Below are positions 25,104 through 33,140 of a stretch of DNA of 43,867 bases, piece by piece. Positions within the stretch are counted from its first letter, which is position 1; every line of letters starts with the position of its first letter. The position numbers were made by a program, and so were the translations under genes. Origin of the DNA: Oscillospiraceae bacterium (GTDB lineage: Bacteria; Bacillota; Clostridia; Oscillospirales; Acutalibacteraceae); assembly GCA_902796905.1 (NCBI GenBank), contig CADBQU010000008.1, forward strand, positions 1 to 43,867, in the 5' to 3' direction. The notes beneath the pieces were generated by a model that was given only the letters and a program-made list of their open reading frames with translations, was not told where the DNA came from and made no database searches.

Positions 25104-25194
25104 TATTTGGCAATATCATTATTTTTAAAAGAGCAAATTGTATTGAATAAAAAATGTAAAAAGTTTTAACGTCATTTTAAACTATAAAATTTAG

Positions 25195-25231
25195 AGACCT
25201 GATTCTTAACAGAATCAGGTCTTTTTCTTTA
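25195..25231 (+). terminator. Strong terminator hairpin with plus-strand polarity
   Basis: Perfect 12-bp stem AGACCTGATTCT-TAAC-AGAATCAGGTCT (25195-25222) followed by TTTTTCTTT on the plus strand; on the minus strand it is followed by CTAAATTTTATAG. It sits at the 3' end of the minus-strand HTH gene, yet its U-tract serves plus-strand transcripts, and no plus-strand gene lies upstream until typA. Confidence 0.75.
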
Positions 25232-26962
25232 CTATTTTACAAGTGGGTTAAAATTTTTAACGGCGGAAGCCAATTTGGGATGTTTAATAACAAAATGTAT
25301 TACGGGGTTGGAGTTTTTTGAAACAATTACATAATTGGTTTCTAACATTGTTATAGATATGTTTTTAAAAATTTTAACGTCGTTTTCTATAAGCGTATAG
25401 TTTTTATTGTTGTAATTTTCGGTTAATTTTAAATGCTCGGCATATTCTTCGTAAGTGTATTTTATTTGCTTATTAAAGAAAATGTTTTCTAACGATAAAT
25501 AAATATTATTGTTTTTATTAAAGTCTTCTTTTGTGTAAGTTGAAATACAGTCGGTAATTTTATTATCTTTTAAAATTAAGTTTATATTTGTTTCTTCGCT
25601 TTTTTTATAGTTTAAAAGCATTTGAATATCTCGGTCCGAAATTTTATTCCTTTTTAGTATTTCGGTAAGCAGATTTTCGCTTATGGTAAAAAGCGGAAGA
25701 GAATTTAAAATTCTTTTTCTGTCGCTTTTTATTTTTGCGTCGTTAAGTAAAAATACGCTGTACATATTTTTATTTGTTTCGTTGTAAATATCAATTAAAG
25801 AATTAGCTTTTTTAAAAAGCAGTTTTGTTTTTGTTTTATAGTATTCAACATCTTCGTTGTTTCCGGTTAAATAATATTTTCCTTTTCCGTGGTATCCGTC
25901 AATACATTCGCCGCATAAAGCATATTTGCCCGAAACATAGTTTAAATGCCCGTAAGGGCTGTTTTTAATTTCCTTTAAAAAGTAAGGGGAAATTTGTCCT
26001 GTCATATAAATAGGAATCCAACTTTCCAGCCCTAACATCATTTCGTTAAAGGGACGGTCTAAATTATGGATAATATTTAAGTGAAGTCCTTTTTTTAAGC
26101 ACATTTCAATGGCAAACATCCACTTTTTGCCAAACTCAATATCGCTTGCCATATCCTCCATAGGCATATCCGAACACATATAAATATCTTCGTTTGATTT
26201 TGCTAAAACGGTTGCTTTAAAAAAATCAAGTTCGCCTTTTTTCATTTCTTCCAAACCGTAATAATTTTTGGTTTTGGCTTTATAAAAGGGGATATTGGGA
26301 ACTTTCAGCTTATCAAACTTAATAACTTTAATGTAATCGTTTAAATTAAACGTATCTAAATTGTTTAAAAAGTCGCTTATATAATCTTTGTTATCGGTTT
26401 TGGGCATACCGGTAAGAAAGTTAAATAAAGCCGTAAACAGTTCATTTTGGTCGGAAAGCTTTTTTACATCTTCGTTTATAAGCGTGGCAATATTTTTTTT
26501 ACCGTCTTCGGAAGAAAATTTTGAAACAATATAATTGCATACCTTTGTGCAAAATTCAATTGGGTCGGAAGGCTTGGCTTTTCCGTATTTTATACGGGAA
26601 ATATGGGAGGCGTCAAAAACAATGTATTTAGCCATTTCGTTAACGTTAATTTTAAGTCCGGTAATAAGCTGATTAAAATTAAGGCTGAAATTATCGTAAT
26701 TAAAATTATCGTTCTTTTTAACGGCGTTTGTAAGTTCGGTTAAAATTTTAATTTGAGTATATTTATTAATGTTTTTTCCTTTGGCTATTTCGTAAATGGC
26801 GGAGCTTAAATTTTTTAACTGTTCGCTGTTTTCTTTAGGCGTTCTTTCTCCGCTTCTGTATCGGCTTATAACCGATTCCGATATTTCGGATTTAATTGAA
26901 AGTTCCTTGGAAGTGCAATTAAGTTCGGTTAAATAAGAATTAAGTTTTTCATTAAAGGTCAT
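25232..26962 (-). CDS. Large HTH regulator-like protein of unknown family
   Basis: 576 residues with a strong AAGGAGGTAAAGCT-ATG start. The N-terminus is a Cro/C1-type HTH (LNCTSKELSIKSEISESVISRYRSGER, about 14-40). A second HTH-like unit, NVNEMAKYIVFDASHISRIKYG, lies near 106-127. The remaining 420 residues are novel to me: a conserved-looking core around HLNIIHNLDRPFNEMMLGL and ESWIPIYMTGQISPYFLKEI (about 295-335), a CGECIDGYHGKGKYYLTG segment near 350, and helical Lys/Asn-rich stretches after. No membrane segment. It diverges from the zinc-ribbon/PrsW operon and is probably its regulator, sensing an unknown signal through the large C-terminal region. Confidence 0.75.
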   Translation of the reverse strand: MTFNEKLNSYLTELNCTSKELSIKSEISESVISRYRSGERTPKENSEQLKNLSSAIYEIAKGKNINKYTQIKILTELTNAVKKNDNFNYDNFSLNFNQLITGLKINVNEMAKYIVFDASHISRIKYGKAKPSDPIEFCTKVCNYIVSKFSSEDGKKNIATLINEDVKKLSDQNELFTALFNFLTGMPKTDNKDYISDFLNNLDTFNLNDYIKVIKFDKLKVPNIPFYKAKTKNYYGLEEMKKGELDFFKATVLAKSNEDIYMCSDMPMEDMASDIEFGKKWMFAIEMCLKKGLHLNIIHNLDRPFNEMMLGLESWIPIYMTGQISPYFLKEIKNSPYGHLNYVSGKYALCGECIDGYHGKGKYYLTGNNEDVEYYKTKTKLLFKKANSLIDIYNETNKNMYSVFLLNDAKIKSDRKRILNSLPLFTISENLLTEILKRNKISDRDIQMLLNYKKSEETNINLILKDNKITDCISTYTKEDFNKNNNIYLSLENIFFNKQIKYTYEEYAEHLKLTENYNNKNYTLIENDVKIFKNISITMLETNYVIVSKNSNPVIHFVIKHPKLASAVKNFNPLVK

Positions 26963-27210
26963 AGCTTTACCTCCTTAATATAAAACAATTTTATCATAAT
27001 ATAGTATTATCTGCAAGCAAAGAGGAAAATAAGATTTTGCAGTTGCCGATTAAAACATTGTTTTTGCCGACAAGCCGCTTGTTAAGGGATATATTTTAAA
27101 TTATACTTAATTAAATAATAATAAGTATGTTTATTGTAATTATAAATTGCAGAAGTACTTATATAAACCATAAAAATTCAAACTATAAAAAATTGTGGGA
27201 GAGTGGTTTT

Positions 27211-28011
27211 ATGGCAATGATTAAATGCCCTGAATGTAATGCGGATATAAGCGATAAAGCGGAGGCTTGTCCGAAGTGCGGCTATGAGTTGAAAAAAGCG
27301 GAAAACAAAGAAACAACAGGCACCGACACCGAAAAAAAAGAAAAAAAGTTTAAAGGAAAAATAGATTATAAATATATTATTATAGGTTTGCTTGTTATAG
27401 TTGTAGGCTTTTATATGCTTAATCAACAAAACATTTTTAAATCCGGCAAAACCGGAAATGCAAGTACCGTATCCGGTCAAACAAATTCCACGCAGGGCAC
27501 AACGCAGCCGGGAACGGCTTCGGGCACTGCGGGTACCGGCACTACCACGCCGGGTACCAACGCCGGCTTTGTGGTTTTTAACGACCCGAATATAGGTATG
27601 AGTTACGAAATACCAAGCAGCTACAAAACCTTTATTGAAAGCAAAACAAAATTGAGTTATGTAGGGCAAAACATAGACGATAACGGCGCGTTAATACCGT
27701 ATATATTATTGGGCTGGAGCAATTACAGCGAACCCGTACAGTTTTTAAATGCTTTTACCGAAGAACTTAAAAAACAATATAACGATGTAGAAATTGTAAT
27801 AAACCTTGTTTCAAACCAAATAGGCAATTATTATGTTTACGGTATTCAATATCAGTATACTTCAAGCGGACATATTGTAATAGATAACCGTTATGCAACC
27901 GTAATTAACGGTAAAGTATTAATGGTGGGTACCAGGGAAGAAAATGTTAATACCCAAACCATAAACGATGTTACAAGGGTAATATTTAATACGTTAAAAG
28001 GAGGCAATTAG
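27211..28011 (+). CDS. Zinc-ribbon single-pass membrane protein
   Basis: 266 residues from ATG 27211 (GGGAGAG upstream); an in-frame ATG at 27127 lacks a site. A zinc ribbon has Cys at 6, 9, 20 and 23 (IKCPECNADISDKAEACPKCG), then a Lys/Glu-rich charged linker, one membrane helix (about 55-71), a Gly/Thr/Ser-rich low-complexity linker (about 80-125) and a C-terminal alpha/beta domain beginning VVFNDPNIGMSYEIPSSY. Topology is predicted with the ribbon inside and the C-terminal domain outside. Function unknown. It is followed one base later by the PrsW-type protease; a regulatory substrate role is inferred only from that neighbourhood. Confidence 0.8.
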   Translation: MAMIKCPECNADISDKAEACPKCGYELKKAENKETTGTDTEKKEKKFKGKIDYKYIIIGLLVIVVGFYMLNQQNIFKSGKTGNASTVSGQTNSTQGTTQPGTASGTAGTGTTTPGTNAGFVVFNDPNIGMSYEIPSSYKTFIESKTKLSYVGQNIDDNGALIPYILLGWSNYSEPVQFLNAFTEELKKQYNDVEIVINLVSNQIGNYYVYGIQYQYTSSGHIVIDNRYATVINGKVLMVGTREENVNTQTINDVTRVIFNTLKGGN

Positions 28012-28012
28012 T

Positions 28013-29188
28013 ATGGCGTTAATAAAATGTAAAGAATGCGGAGAAACTATTTCTTCAAGCGCTAAAGTATGTCCTAATTGCGGATTTAAAAACGAAACGG
28101 AGATATGCCCCGAATGCGGCAATCCCGTAGAAATCAAAGATATAAATTGCCCCGAATGCGGATATCCTTTGCGTAAAAAAAGCGCAACAAATATCATAAC
28201 CGAAAATTTGGACAAAATAACAGGCGAAAAATCAGAAAATTATGTAACATTTAAAGATTTGTTTAAAAACACTTTTAAAAAACACACAACAGAAGAAATG
28301 GATAATATTTTTGTTTGCGGTTCTGAAAATTCCACTCCTAAAATTAAAGATATTAATCCTAAAAATGCCGGCGCATGGGTGTATTTTAAAATATTTATAT
28401 TCTTTTTAATAGCGTATATTCCCATAAGAATAGGATATATAAATTACGGGAACGCGAATTTTCTTCCCGGATTAGTTATGCTGGGCGCTTTTGCTATGCC
28501 CGTAACCGTTCCTATATTCTTTTTTGAAATAAATTTATTTAGGAACATACCATTTTATAAGGTTATGGAATATTTTATTTTAGGCGGAGCGTTATCTCTT
28601 ATTGTTGCTATTTTGTTTTTTACGTTGGATTTAAATACCGATATTAAAACCTATGACGGCGCTATGATGGTAGGCCTTATTGAAGAAGTTGCAAAAGCGG
28701 TTATAGTTGCATTGTTTATATTTAAGGACAAAAAATGTAATTATATTTTAAACGGTTTGCTTATAGGCGCTGCGGTAGGCGCGGGCTTTGCCGCTTTTGA
28801 AACCGCCGGATATATTTTAAGATATGGTATGAGCAACGGTTTGGAATCAATGTTAAATGTTATTAAAATACGCGGATTTTTAGCTCCGGGCGGACATGTG
28901 GCATGGGCGGCTATAGAAGGCGCCGGCCTTATGCTTGCAAAGGGTTTTGATAAAATAAGCAAAAAACATTTAAACGATAAAAGGTTTTTGCTTGTTTGTT
29001 TAATACCCATTGTTTTGCACGGCGTTTGGGATATGCCTATAAACATACCTTATTATTTGCTTCCGATAACATTAACAATTCTTGCATGGGTTGTAATTAT
29101 TTATTTTATAAATTTAGGGCTTAAGCAAATAAACGACGCCAAAAAGCTTGAATTATCCCAAACTGTTGAAACAAATCCCGAGACTTAA
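28013..29188 (+). CDS. PrsW-family intramembrane metalloprotease with two zinc ribbons
   Basis: 391 residues. Two N-terminal zinc ribbons have Cys 6/9/20/23 and 32/35/46/49. After a soluble linker come about eight membrane helices. The PrsW (M82) motifs are intact: GLIEEVAKAV near 222 (EExxK), FAAFETAGY near 262, PGGHVAWAAIEG near 294 and HGVWDMP near 336; the glutamates and histidines are the expected metal ligands. B. subtilis PrsW makes the first cut in the anti-sigma factor RsiW; no sigma/anti-sigma pair is next to this gene. ATG 28013 follows the previous stop by one base with AGGAGG, so they are co-translated. A terminator follows. Confidence 0.9.
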   Translation: MALIKCKECGETISSSAKVCPNCGFKNETEICPECGNPVEIKDINCPECGYPLRKKSATNIITENLDKITGEKSENYVTFKDLFKNTFKKHTTEEMDNIFVCGSENSTPKIKDINPKNAGAWVYFKIFIFFLIAYIPIRIGYINYGNANFLPGLVMLGAFAMPVTVPIFFFEINLFRNIPFYKVMEYFILGGALSLIVAILFFTLDLNTDIKTYDGAMMVGLIEEVAKAVIVALFIFKDKKCNYILNGLLIGAAVGAGFAAFETAGYILRYGMSNGLESMLNVIKIRGFLAPGGHVAWAAIEGAGLMLAKGFDKISKKHLNDKRFLLVCLIPIVLHGVWDMPINIPYYLLPITLTILAWVVIIYFINLGLKQINDAKKLELSQTVETNPET

Positions 29189-29191
29189 AAT

Positions 29192-29228
29192 TTAAAAGAC
29201 CTAACTTAATGGAGTTAGGTCTTTTTTA
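29192..29228 (+). terminator. Terminator of the zinc-ribbon/PrsW operon
   Basis: Hairpin AAAAGACCTAAC-TTAATG-GAGTTAGGTCTTTTTT immediately after the PrsW-type gene. The 180 bp beyond it, up to 29411, is AT-rich and shows nothing else. Confidence 0.9.
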
Positions 29229-29411
29229 AAGTTTGGTAAAATAATAATATATTTTTTTAAATGTATGTTGATAGTAAATATAAAGTAAATATAAAGCTTG
29301 AAAAATGCTTTTAAAATTTTTACTGTTATTTATTATTTTATCTAAAATCGTATGTATAATTATAATGGATAACAATGAACGGTAAAAAGTAAATAATGAA
29401 TATATAAGAAT

Positions 29412-29448
29412 AAAAAACGGCAAATCTTATTAAAGATTTGCCGTTTTT
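29412..29448 (-). terminator. Terminator after tRNA-Pro
   Basis: Hairpin AAAACGGCAAATCTT/AAGATTTGCCGTTTT abutting the CCA end of tRNA-Pro, with a T-rich tract on the minus strand. Confidence 0.88.
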
Positions 29449-29525
29449 TGGTCGAGGTGACAAGATTCGAACTTGCGACCTCTGCGTCCCGAACGCAGCG
29501 CTCTACCAAACTGAGCCACACCTCG
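29449..29525 (-). tRNA. tRNA-Pro (anticodon CGG)
   Basis: 77 nt with encoded CCA. The acceptor stem is CGAGGTG/CACCTCG, the anticodon stem CTGCG/CGCAG with loop TTCGGGA (CGG), and the T loop TTCGAAT. Confidence 0.95.
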
Positions 29526-29582
29526 AAGTATTATAAAAAATATATTTTAATGATATTTTAACGGTTTTAAAAACTCTCAAAA

Positions 29583-29611
29583 TAAAATCGCCGTAAGGTT
29601 TACGACGATTT
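29583..29611 (-). terminator. Terminator after tRNA-Leu(GAG)
   Basis: Hairpin AAAATCGCCGTAA-GGT-TTACGACGATTTT with one wobble, abutting the tRNA CCA end. Confidence 0.8.
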
Positions 29612-29698
29612 TGGTGCGGCTGACAAGACTTGAACTTGCACGATATTGCTACCATCAGCCCCTCAAGCTGACGTGTCTGCCGATTCCACCACAGCCGC
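29612..29698 (-). tRNA. tRNA-Leu (anticodon GAG)
   Basis: 87-nt class II tRNA with encoded CCA: acceptor GCGGCTG/CAGCCGC, anticodon stem TCAGC/GCTGA with loop TTGAGGG (GAG), long variable arm and T loop TTCAAGT. Transcribed ahead of tRNA-Pro on the minus strand. Confidence 0.95.
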
Positions 29699-29814
29699 AT
29701 TCATAACAAAAAAGATTATATCATTTAAATACTTTTTTGTCAATGTTTTTTGTTAATGTTTTTTATTATTTTTTTAAAGTATTTTGGGGTTTATTAAATA
29801 TAAAACAAAATGGG

Positions 29815-29849
29815 AATAAAAATAAAAAGAGAGCAAATAAATGCTCTCT
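29815..29849 (-). terminator. Terminator of the RsgI-like lipoprotein gene
   Basis: Hairpin AGAGAGCATTTATTTGCTCTCT (plus 29828-29849) followed on the minus strand by TTTTATTTTTATT. Confidence 0.88.
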
Positions 29850-29875
29850 TAAAATACTTTGTATTAAGCTTTATA

Positions 29876-30934
29876 TTAATATTTAGTATAAGTTTGACCT
29901 ATCATGTCGTCCATTAAAAACTGACCGGACATACTTACTACAGTAAGTGTTTTGTTTTTTTGATGATATTTAAAATTAATTGTAGTACCGTCGTTTAAAA
30001 TAACCGAAGATGTGGTTATTTGTTTAATGGCTTCTCCGTTGCCGTCTCCCGCACGCGGATTATATTTAACGCCGTTAATGGTAAACCATTCTAAGTCTTT
30101 ATCGTTTAAGGCATCCTCTACGGTTTTATATTCTCCGGCTTTTACCATTTCTTCGGCGGAAATACCGTCTTTCATTTCATACTCTACTATATTTTTTTCT
30201 TTATCAAAATTTATGATATATTCATATCCGTAAGAAGGACTTGCTTTTTTAAATACATATTTGCCGTAAATATCGTTAACTGTTACTGGAACGCTTGAAA
30301 CCGCGCTGCTATTGTTAATTTTTGAAGATGTGTTTTTTGAAGACACGGCGGAATTATTTTTATTTGGTGCGGTGTTTTTAACGGAACTGTTGTTTTTGGA
30401 AACCGTTTGAACATTGCTTGTAATATTATCGGAAGATATATTTGAGGACTGATTATTTTTAGAATTGTTTAAGTAATCGCTGTCCGATATAACCGAAGAA
30501 ATTTCAGCCGATATTTTTTGCTCTTTCAAATAGCTGTTAACGGCAGCTTTTGCGGAGTCAGCCAAAGAATTAATGTTTATATCTGCATTGTTAACTTTAT
30601 TAAAATCCAAAGAAATTTTACCGTTGGCATTAATACGGTTGTTCTTTATTGCCATTTCCACCGCTTTTTTACACGCAGCATTTAAATCCAGCCCGGAAAA
30701 ATCCGAAGATTTATAATCTTTTTTTGCGTCATCGTTTAAAAGTTTAGTATCTATTACAATATTATTATCGTTAAAAAATAATTCAATTTCCGGATTAATG
30801 GTAATTTTAACCGAATATGCATAATATAAAGACGGTTCTTTACTTTGAATATTTTGTGTTTCTTTTTTGCTGCCACATGCCGCAAATGTAAAAATCAGCA
30901 AAACAGAAAAAACACTTATTAAAAATTTTTTCAT
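29876..30934 (-). CDS. Lipoprotein with an RsgI-like extracellular domain
   Basis: 352 residues. The lipoprotein signal ends FTFAAC with Cys20. Residues about 38-145 resemble the extracytoplasmic middle domain of RsgI-type anti-sigma factors: SVKITINPEIELFFNDNNIV, then DTKLLNDDAKKDY, a GLDLNAACKKAVEMAIKN helix and a NINSLADSAKAAVNSYLKEQ helix. A Ser/Asn-rich linker (about 155-220) leads to a C-terminal beta domain beginning VNDIYGKYVFKKASP. Unlike true RsgI there is no cytoplasmic sigma-binding domain and no membrane helix; the protein is anchored by lipid. Role unknown; extracellular sensing or binding is inferred. The start has AAGGGGGAAAAAGT upstream and its own promoter. Monocistronic. 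Confidence 0.8.
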   Translation of the reverse strand: MKKFLISVFSVLLIFTFAACGSKKETQNIQSKEPSLYYAYSVKITINPEIELFFNDNNIVIDTKLLNDDAKKDYKSSDFSGLDLNAACKKAVEMAIKNNRINANGKISLDFNKVNNADININSLADSAKAAVNSYLKEQKISAEISSVISDSDYLNNSKNNQSSNISSDNITSNVQTVSKNNSSVKNTAPNKNNSAVSSKNTSSKINNSSAVSSVPVTVNDIYGKYVFKKASPSYGYEYIINFDKEKNIVEYEMKDGISAEEMVKAGEYKTVEDALNDKDLEWFTINGVKYNPRAGDGNGEAIKQITTSSVILNDGTTINFKYHQKNKTLTVVSMSGQFLMDDMIGQTYTKY

Positions 30935-30954
30935 ACTTTTTCCCCCTTGATTTA

Positions 30955-30982
30955 ATTATACATAAAAGGCAATGAATATCAA
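30955..30982 (-). promoter_or_regulatory. Promoter for the RsgI-like lipoprotein gene
   Basis: On the minus strand, TTGATA (plus 30977-30982), a 16-nt spacer and TATAAT (plus 30955-30960), about 20 nt before the start codon. The gap from here to 31220 is AT-rich with nothing else recognised. Confidence 0.6.
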
Positions 30983-31224
30983 GTAACAATTTATTCATAA
31001 TTTTTTATACAAATATTATGTAACAGTATATGATATTATCTTATAAAATATTTTGTTAAAGGGTAATAAAATCAGTACAAGCATTAATAAAAACCATAGT
31101 TTTTTGCATAAAAAATTAAGATTTTTATAAGATTTTTATTGGTTTTTTTATATTCGTAAAGAATTACAATATTGCAACACTTATTTTGTAATTAAAAAAA
31201 TTTTTAAAAATTTTAAAAAAAGTA

Positions 31225-31272
31225 TTGACGGCTAACGATTATTAGCTTATAATATAGCTAATGAACATTAGC
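31225..31272 (+). promoter_or_regulatory. Consensus promoter carrying two operator palindromes for the TetR gene
   Basis: The -35 TTGACG (31225-31230) and -10 TATAAT (31248-31253) are 17 nt apart. The palindrome GCTAACGATTATTAGC (31231-31246) fills the spacer; a second, GCTAATGAACATTAGC (31257-31272), covers the start site. Both share the half-site GCTAAY with centres 26 bp apart, a good fit for autorepression by the adjacent TetR protein. Confidence 0.8.
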
Positions 31273-31295
31273 CATATTTTTAAGGAGAAAAAAGT

Positions 31296-31922
31296 TTGAA
31301 TTCAAAAAATACAAATACAAAAGAAAAAATTTTAAAAACGGCTTTAAAGCTGTTTGCAAAAAACGGATATGAAGCGGTTAGTATGGAACAAATAGCAAAA
31401 GTGGTAAATATAAAAGCACCTTCCATATATAAGCATTATAAAGGCAAAAGAGATATTTTTAACAGTATTATAAAAAGAATGGAAGAGAACGATTCGGAAA
31501 ACGCCGATAAATTTGATATGCCGGAAGAGCCTCTAAAAGCAAACGCAAAAGCCTATAAGAATGTTTCGGTTGAAAATTTAATAAGTTACGGCAAGCTTAT
31601 GTTTAAATATTGGACCGAAGAGGAGTTTTCATCGGATTTTAGAAAAATGCTTACTTTGGAACAGTATAAAAATTCGGAAATGCATAATTTGTTTCAAAAT
31701 TATTTATCTTTAGGCCCTTTAAATTATGTAACCGATATTTTTAAATCTATGACCGATACATATGAGGAAGCCGAGAACTTGGCTTTAAGATTTTACGGGC
31801 CTATGTTTTTAATGTACAGCGTTTATGATGTTTCGGAAGATAAAGCAGGCGTTTTTGCAGAGCTTGAAAATTATTTTGAAAATTTTAAAAACAGTATAGA
31901 TTTAAAAATTAAAGAAGCATAA
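31296..31922 (+). CDS. TetR/AcrR-family transcriptional regulator
   Basis: 208 residues from a TTG start with AAGGAG 8 nt upstream. The N-terminal HTH is typical: KEKILKTALKLFAKNGYEAV (about 8-27), MEQIAKVVNIKAPSIYKHYK (about 29-48). The C-terminal ligand-binding domain (60-208) is helical and family-specific; the ligand is unknown. The gene heads a three-gene unit with the TfoX-domain and methyltransferase genes (15 and 23 bp gaps) and is predicted to repress its own promoter through the two GCTAAY palindromes. Efflux genes, the usual TetR targets, lie 3-5 kb away on the same strand but with an intervening LysR gene. Confidence 0.92.
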   Translation: MNSKNTNTKEKILKTALKLFAKNGYEAVSMEQIAKVVNIKAPSIYKHYKGKRDIFNSIIKRMEENDSENADKFDMPEEPLKANAKAYKNVSVENLISYGKLMFKYWTEEEFSSDFRKMLTLEQYKNSEMHNLFQNYLSLGPLNYVTDIFKSMTDTYEEAENLALRFYGPMFLMYSVYDVSEDKAGVFAELENYFENFKNSIDLKIKEA

Positions 31923-31937
31923 AAGGAATACAGCACT

Positions 31938-32243
31938 ATGGCTACAACAAAAGAATACGCGGATTTTGTTTGCGAACAAACGGAAAAATTCGGAACGGTA
32001 AAAAGCAGAAAAATGTTTGGGGAATATATGGTTTATTTAAATGACAAACCTATTTTTTTAGTTTGCGACAATTCTGTTTTTGTAAAAAAATTACCCGAAA
32101 TAAGCGGTATTTGCAAGGAATGCGGATTTCCTTACAAAGGGGCAAAAGAACATTATACGGTAGATATAGAAGATAGCGAAATTTTAAATAAGTTAATACC
32201 TGTTTTAGAACGGTCAATTCCAACAAAAAAGCAAATAAAATAA
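31938..32243 (+). CDS. TfoX N-terminal domain protein
   Basis: 101 residues matching the stand-alone TfoX-N fold: EYADFVCEQTEKFGTVKSRKM, then FGEYMVYLNDKPIFLVCDN, VFVKKLP, PYKGAKEHYTVD and a C-terminal helix LNKLIPVLERSIP. TfoX/Sxy promotes competence in gamma-proteobacteria; stand-alone N-domains in Firmicutes have no established role. ATG 31938 has AAAGGAA upstream. It lies between the TetR and methyltransferase genes and is expected to be co-transcribed. Confidence 0.88.
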   Translation: MATTKEYADFVCEQTEKFGTVKSRKMFGEYMVYLNDKPIFLVCDNSVFVKKLPEISGICKECGFPYKGAKEHYTVDIEDSEILNKLIPVLERSIPTKKQIK

Positions 32244-32266
32244 AAAATAATACAAGGAGAATTTTT

Positions 32267-33001
32267 ATGAAATACATTTTAAGTGAAAAATACAATAAAA
32301 AAGAATTAATGGAAAAACAGATGGGACCAAACCCCATAAAGCTTGAAGAAGAGCTTTTAAAAAACAGCGAAATTACCGATAATAAAATCGGTAAAAAGCT
32401 TACGGTTTTAGATTTAGGCAGCGGTATGGGTGTTACTTCGGTTTTTTTGGCCAAAGAATTTAATTTTAAGGTTTATGCCGCCGACCTTTGGAGTGAGCCG
32501 GAGGAAAATAAAAAGTTTTTTAAAAGTATGGGATTAACCTCCGAACAGATAATTCCCGTTAAAGCCGACGCTTTAAATTTACCTTTTGAAAAAGAGTTTT
32601 TTGACGCGGTAGTTTGTGTGGATTCGTATAATTATTTTGGCAGAGATGAAAAGTTTTTGGATGAAAAACTTTTGCCGTTTGTTAAAAACGGAGGTTATAT
32701 TTATATTGCGGTTTCGGGTATGAAAAAGGATTGCCATAGCAATTTGCCAAAAGAACTATTGTTATCGTGGACCCCCGAACAGATGGAATATATGCATGAC
32801 ATTAAATATTGGAGCGATATTATAAGCAAAAGCGAAGATTGCGAAATTATAAATATAAGCGAAATGCAGTCTAATGAAGAAGTTTGGAACGATTGGATAA
32901 AACAGGAAAACGAATATGCCGTAGGAGACCGAAAATCCGTAGAAGCCGGCGGACTTAAATACTTAAACTTTATAAAAATTGTTTTAAGAAAAAACAAATA
33001 A
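32267..33001 (+). CDS. Class I SAM-dependent methyltransferase
   Basis: 244 residues with AAGGAG ahead of ATG. The SAM-binding motif I is VLDLGSGMGVTSVFLAKEF (about 46-64), motif II FKVYAADLW, a motif III region VKADALNLPFEKEFFDAVVC, and an acidic/aromatic VDSYNYFGRDEKFL. The N-terminal segment MKYILSEKYNKKELMEKQMG is typical of a Firmicutes group of small-molecule methyltransferases; the substrate is unknown. It is the last gene of the TetR-TfoX unit. The repeat-bearing gap 33002-33267 follows without an obvious simple terminator. Confidence 0.88.
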   Translation: MKYILSEKYNKKELMEKQMGPNPIKLEEELLKNSEITDNKIGKKLTVLDLGSGMGVTSVFLAKEFNFKVYAADLWSEPEENKKFFKSMGLTSEQIIPVKADALNLPFEKEFFDAVVCVDSYNYFGRDEKFLDEKLLPFVKNGGYIYIAVSGMKKDCHSNLPKELLLSWTPEQMEYMHDIKYWSDIISKSEDCEIINISEMQSNEEVWNDWIKQENEYAVGDRKSVEAGGLKYLNFIKIVLRKNK

Positions 33002-33063
33002 AAGTTAACTATAATTTATTACATAAATAATAGTAATTTTTAATAAGTTATGTTATAATATTC

Positions 33064-33126
33064 GCAGACAAAACAAAGCTAAAGCTTTGTTTTTAAATCT
33101 TCGGTTTCGGGCTTTGCCCTATCTGC
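33064..33126. repeat. Cloverleaf repeat unit B (copy 2)
   Basis: Outer GCAGACA (33064-33070)/TATCTGC (about 33120-33126) encloses ACAAAGCT-AA-AGCTTTGT (33073-33090), AAATC-TTC-GGTTT (33095-33107) and GGGC-TTT-GCCC (33109-33119). It is the inverse of unit B' at 24904-24965. Confidence 0.8.
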
Positions 33127-33140
33127 TTTATTGAATGACT

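Noticed and set aside
24807..25194. CRISPR array
   Set aside because: The repeats are palindromic units of differing sequence without equal-length unique spacers, and no cas gene is near.
31938..32243. A complete competence regulator Sxy/TfoX
   Set aside because: Only the N-terminal domain is present at 101 residues; the C-terminal helix-hairpin-helix domain is absent, and no competence genes are nearby.
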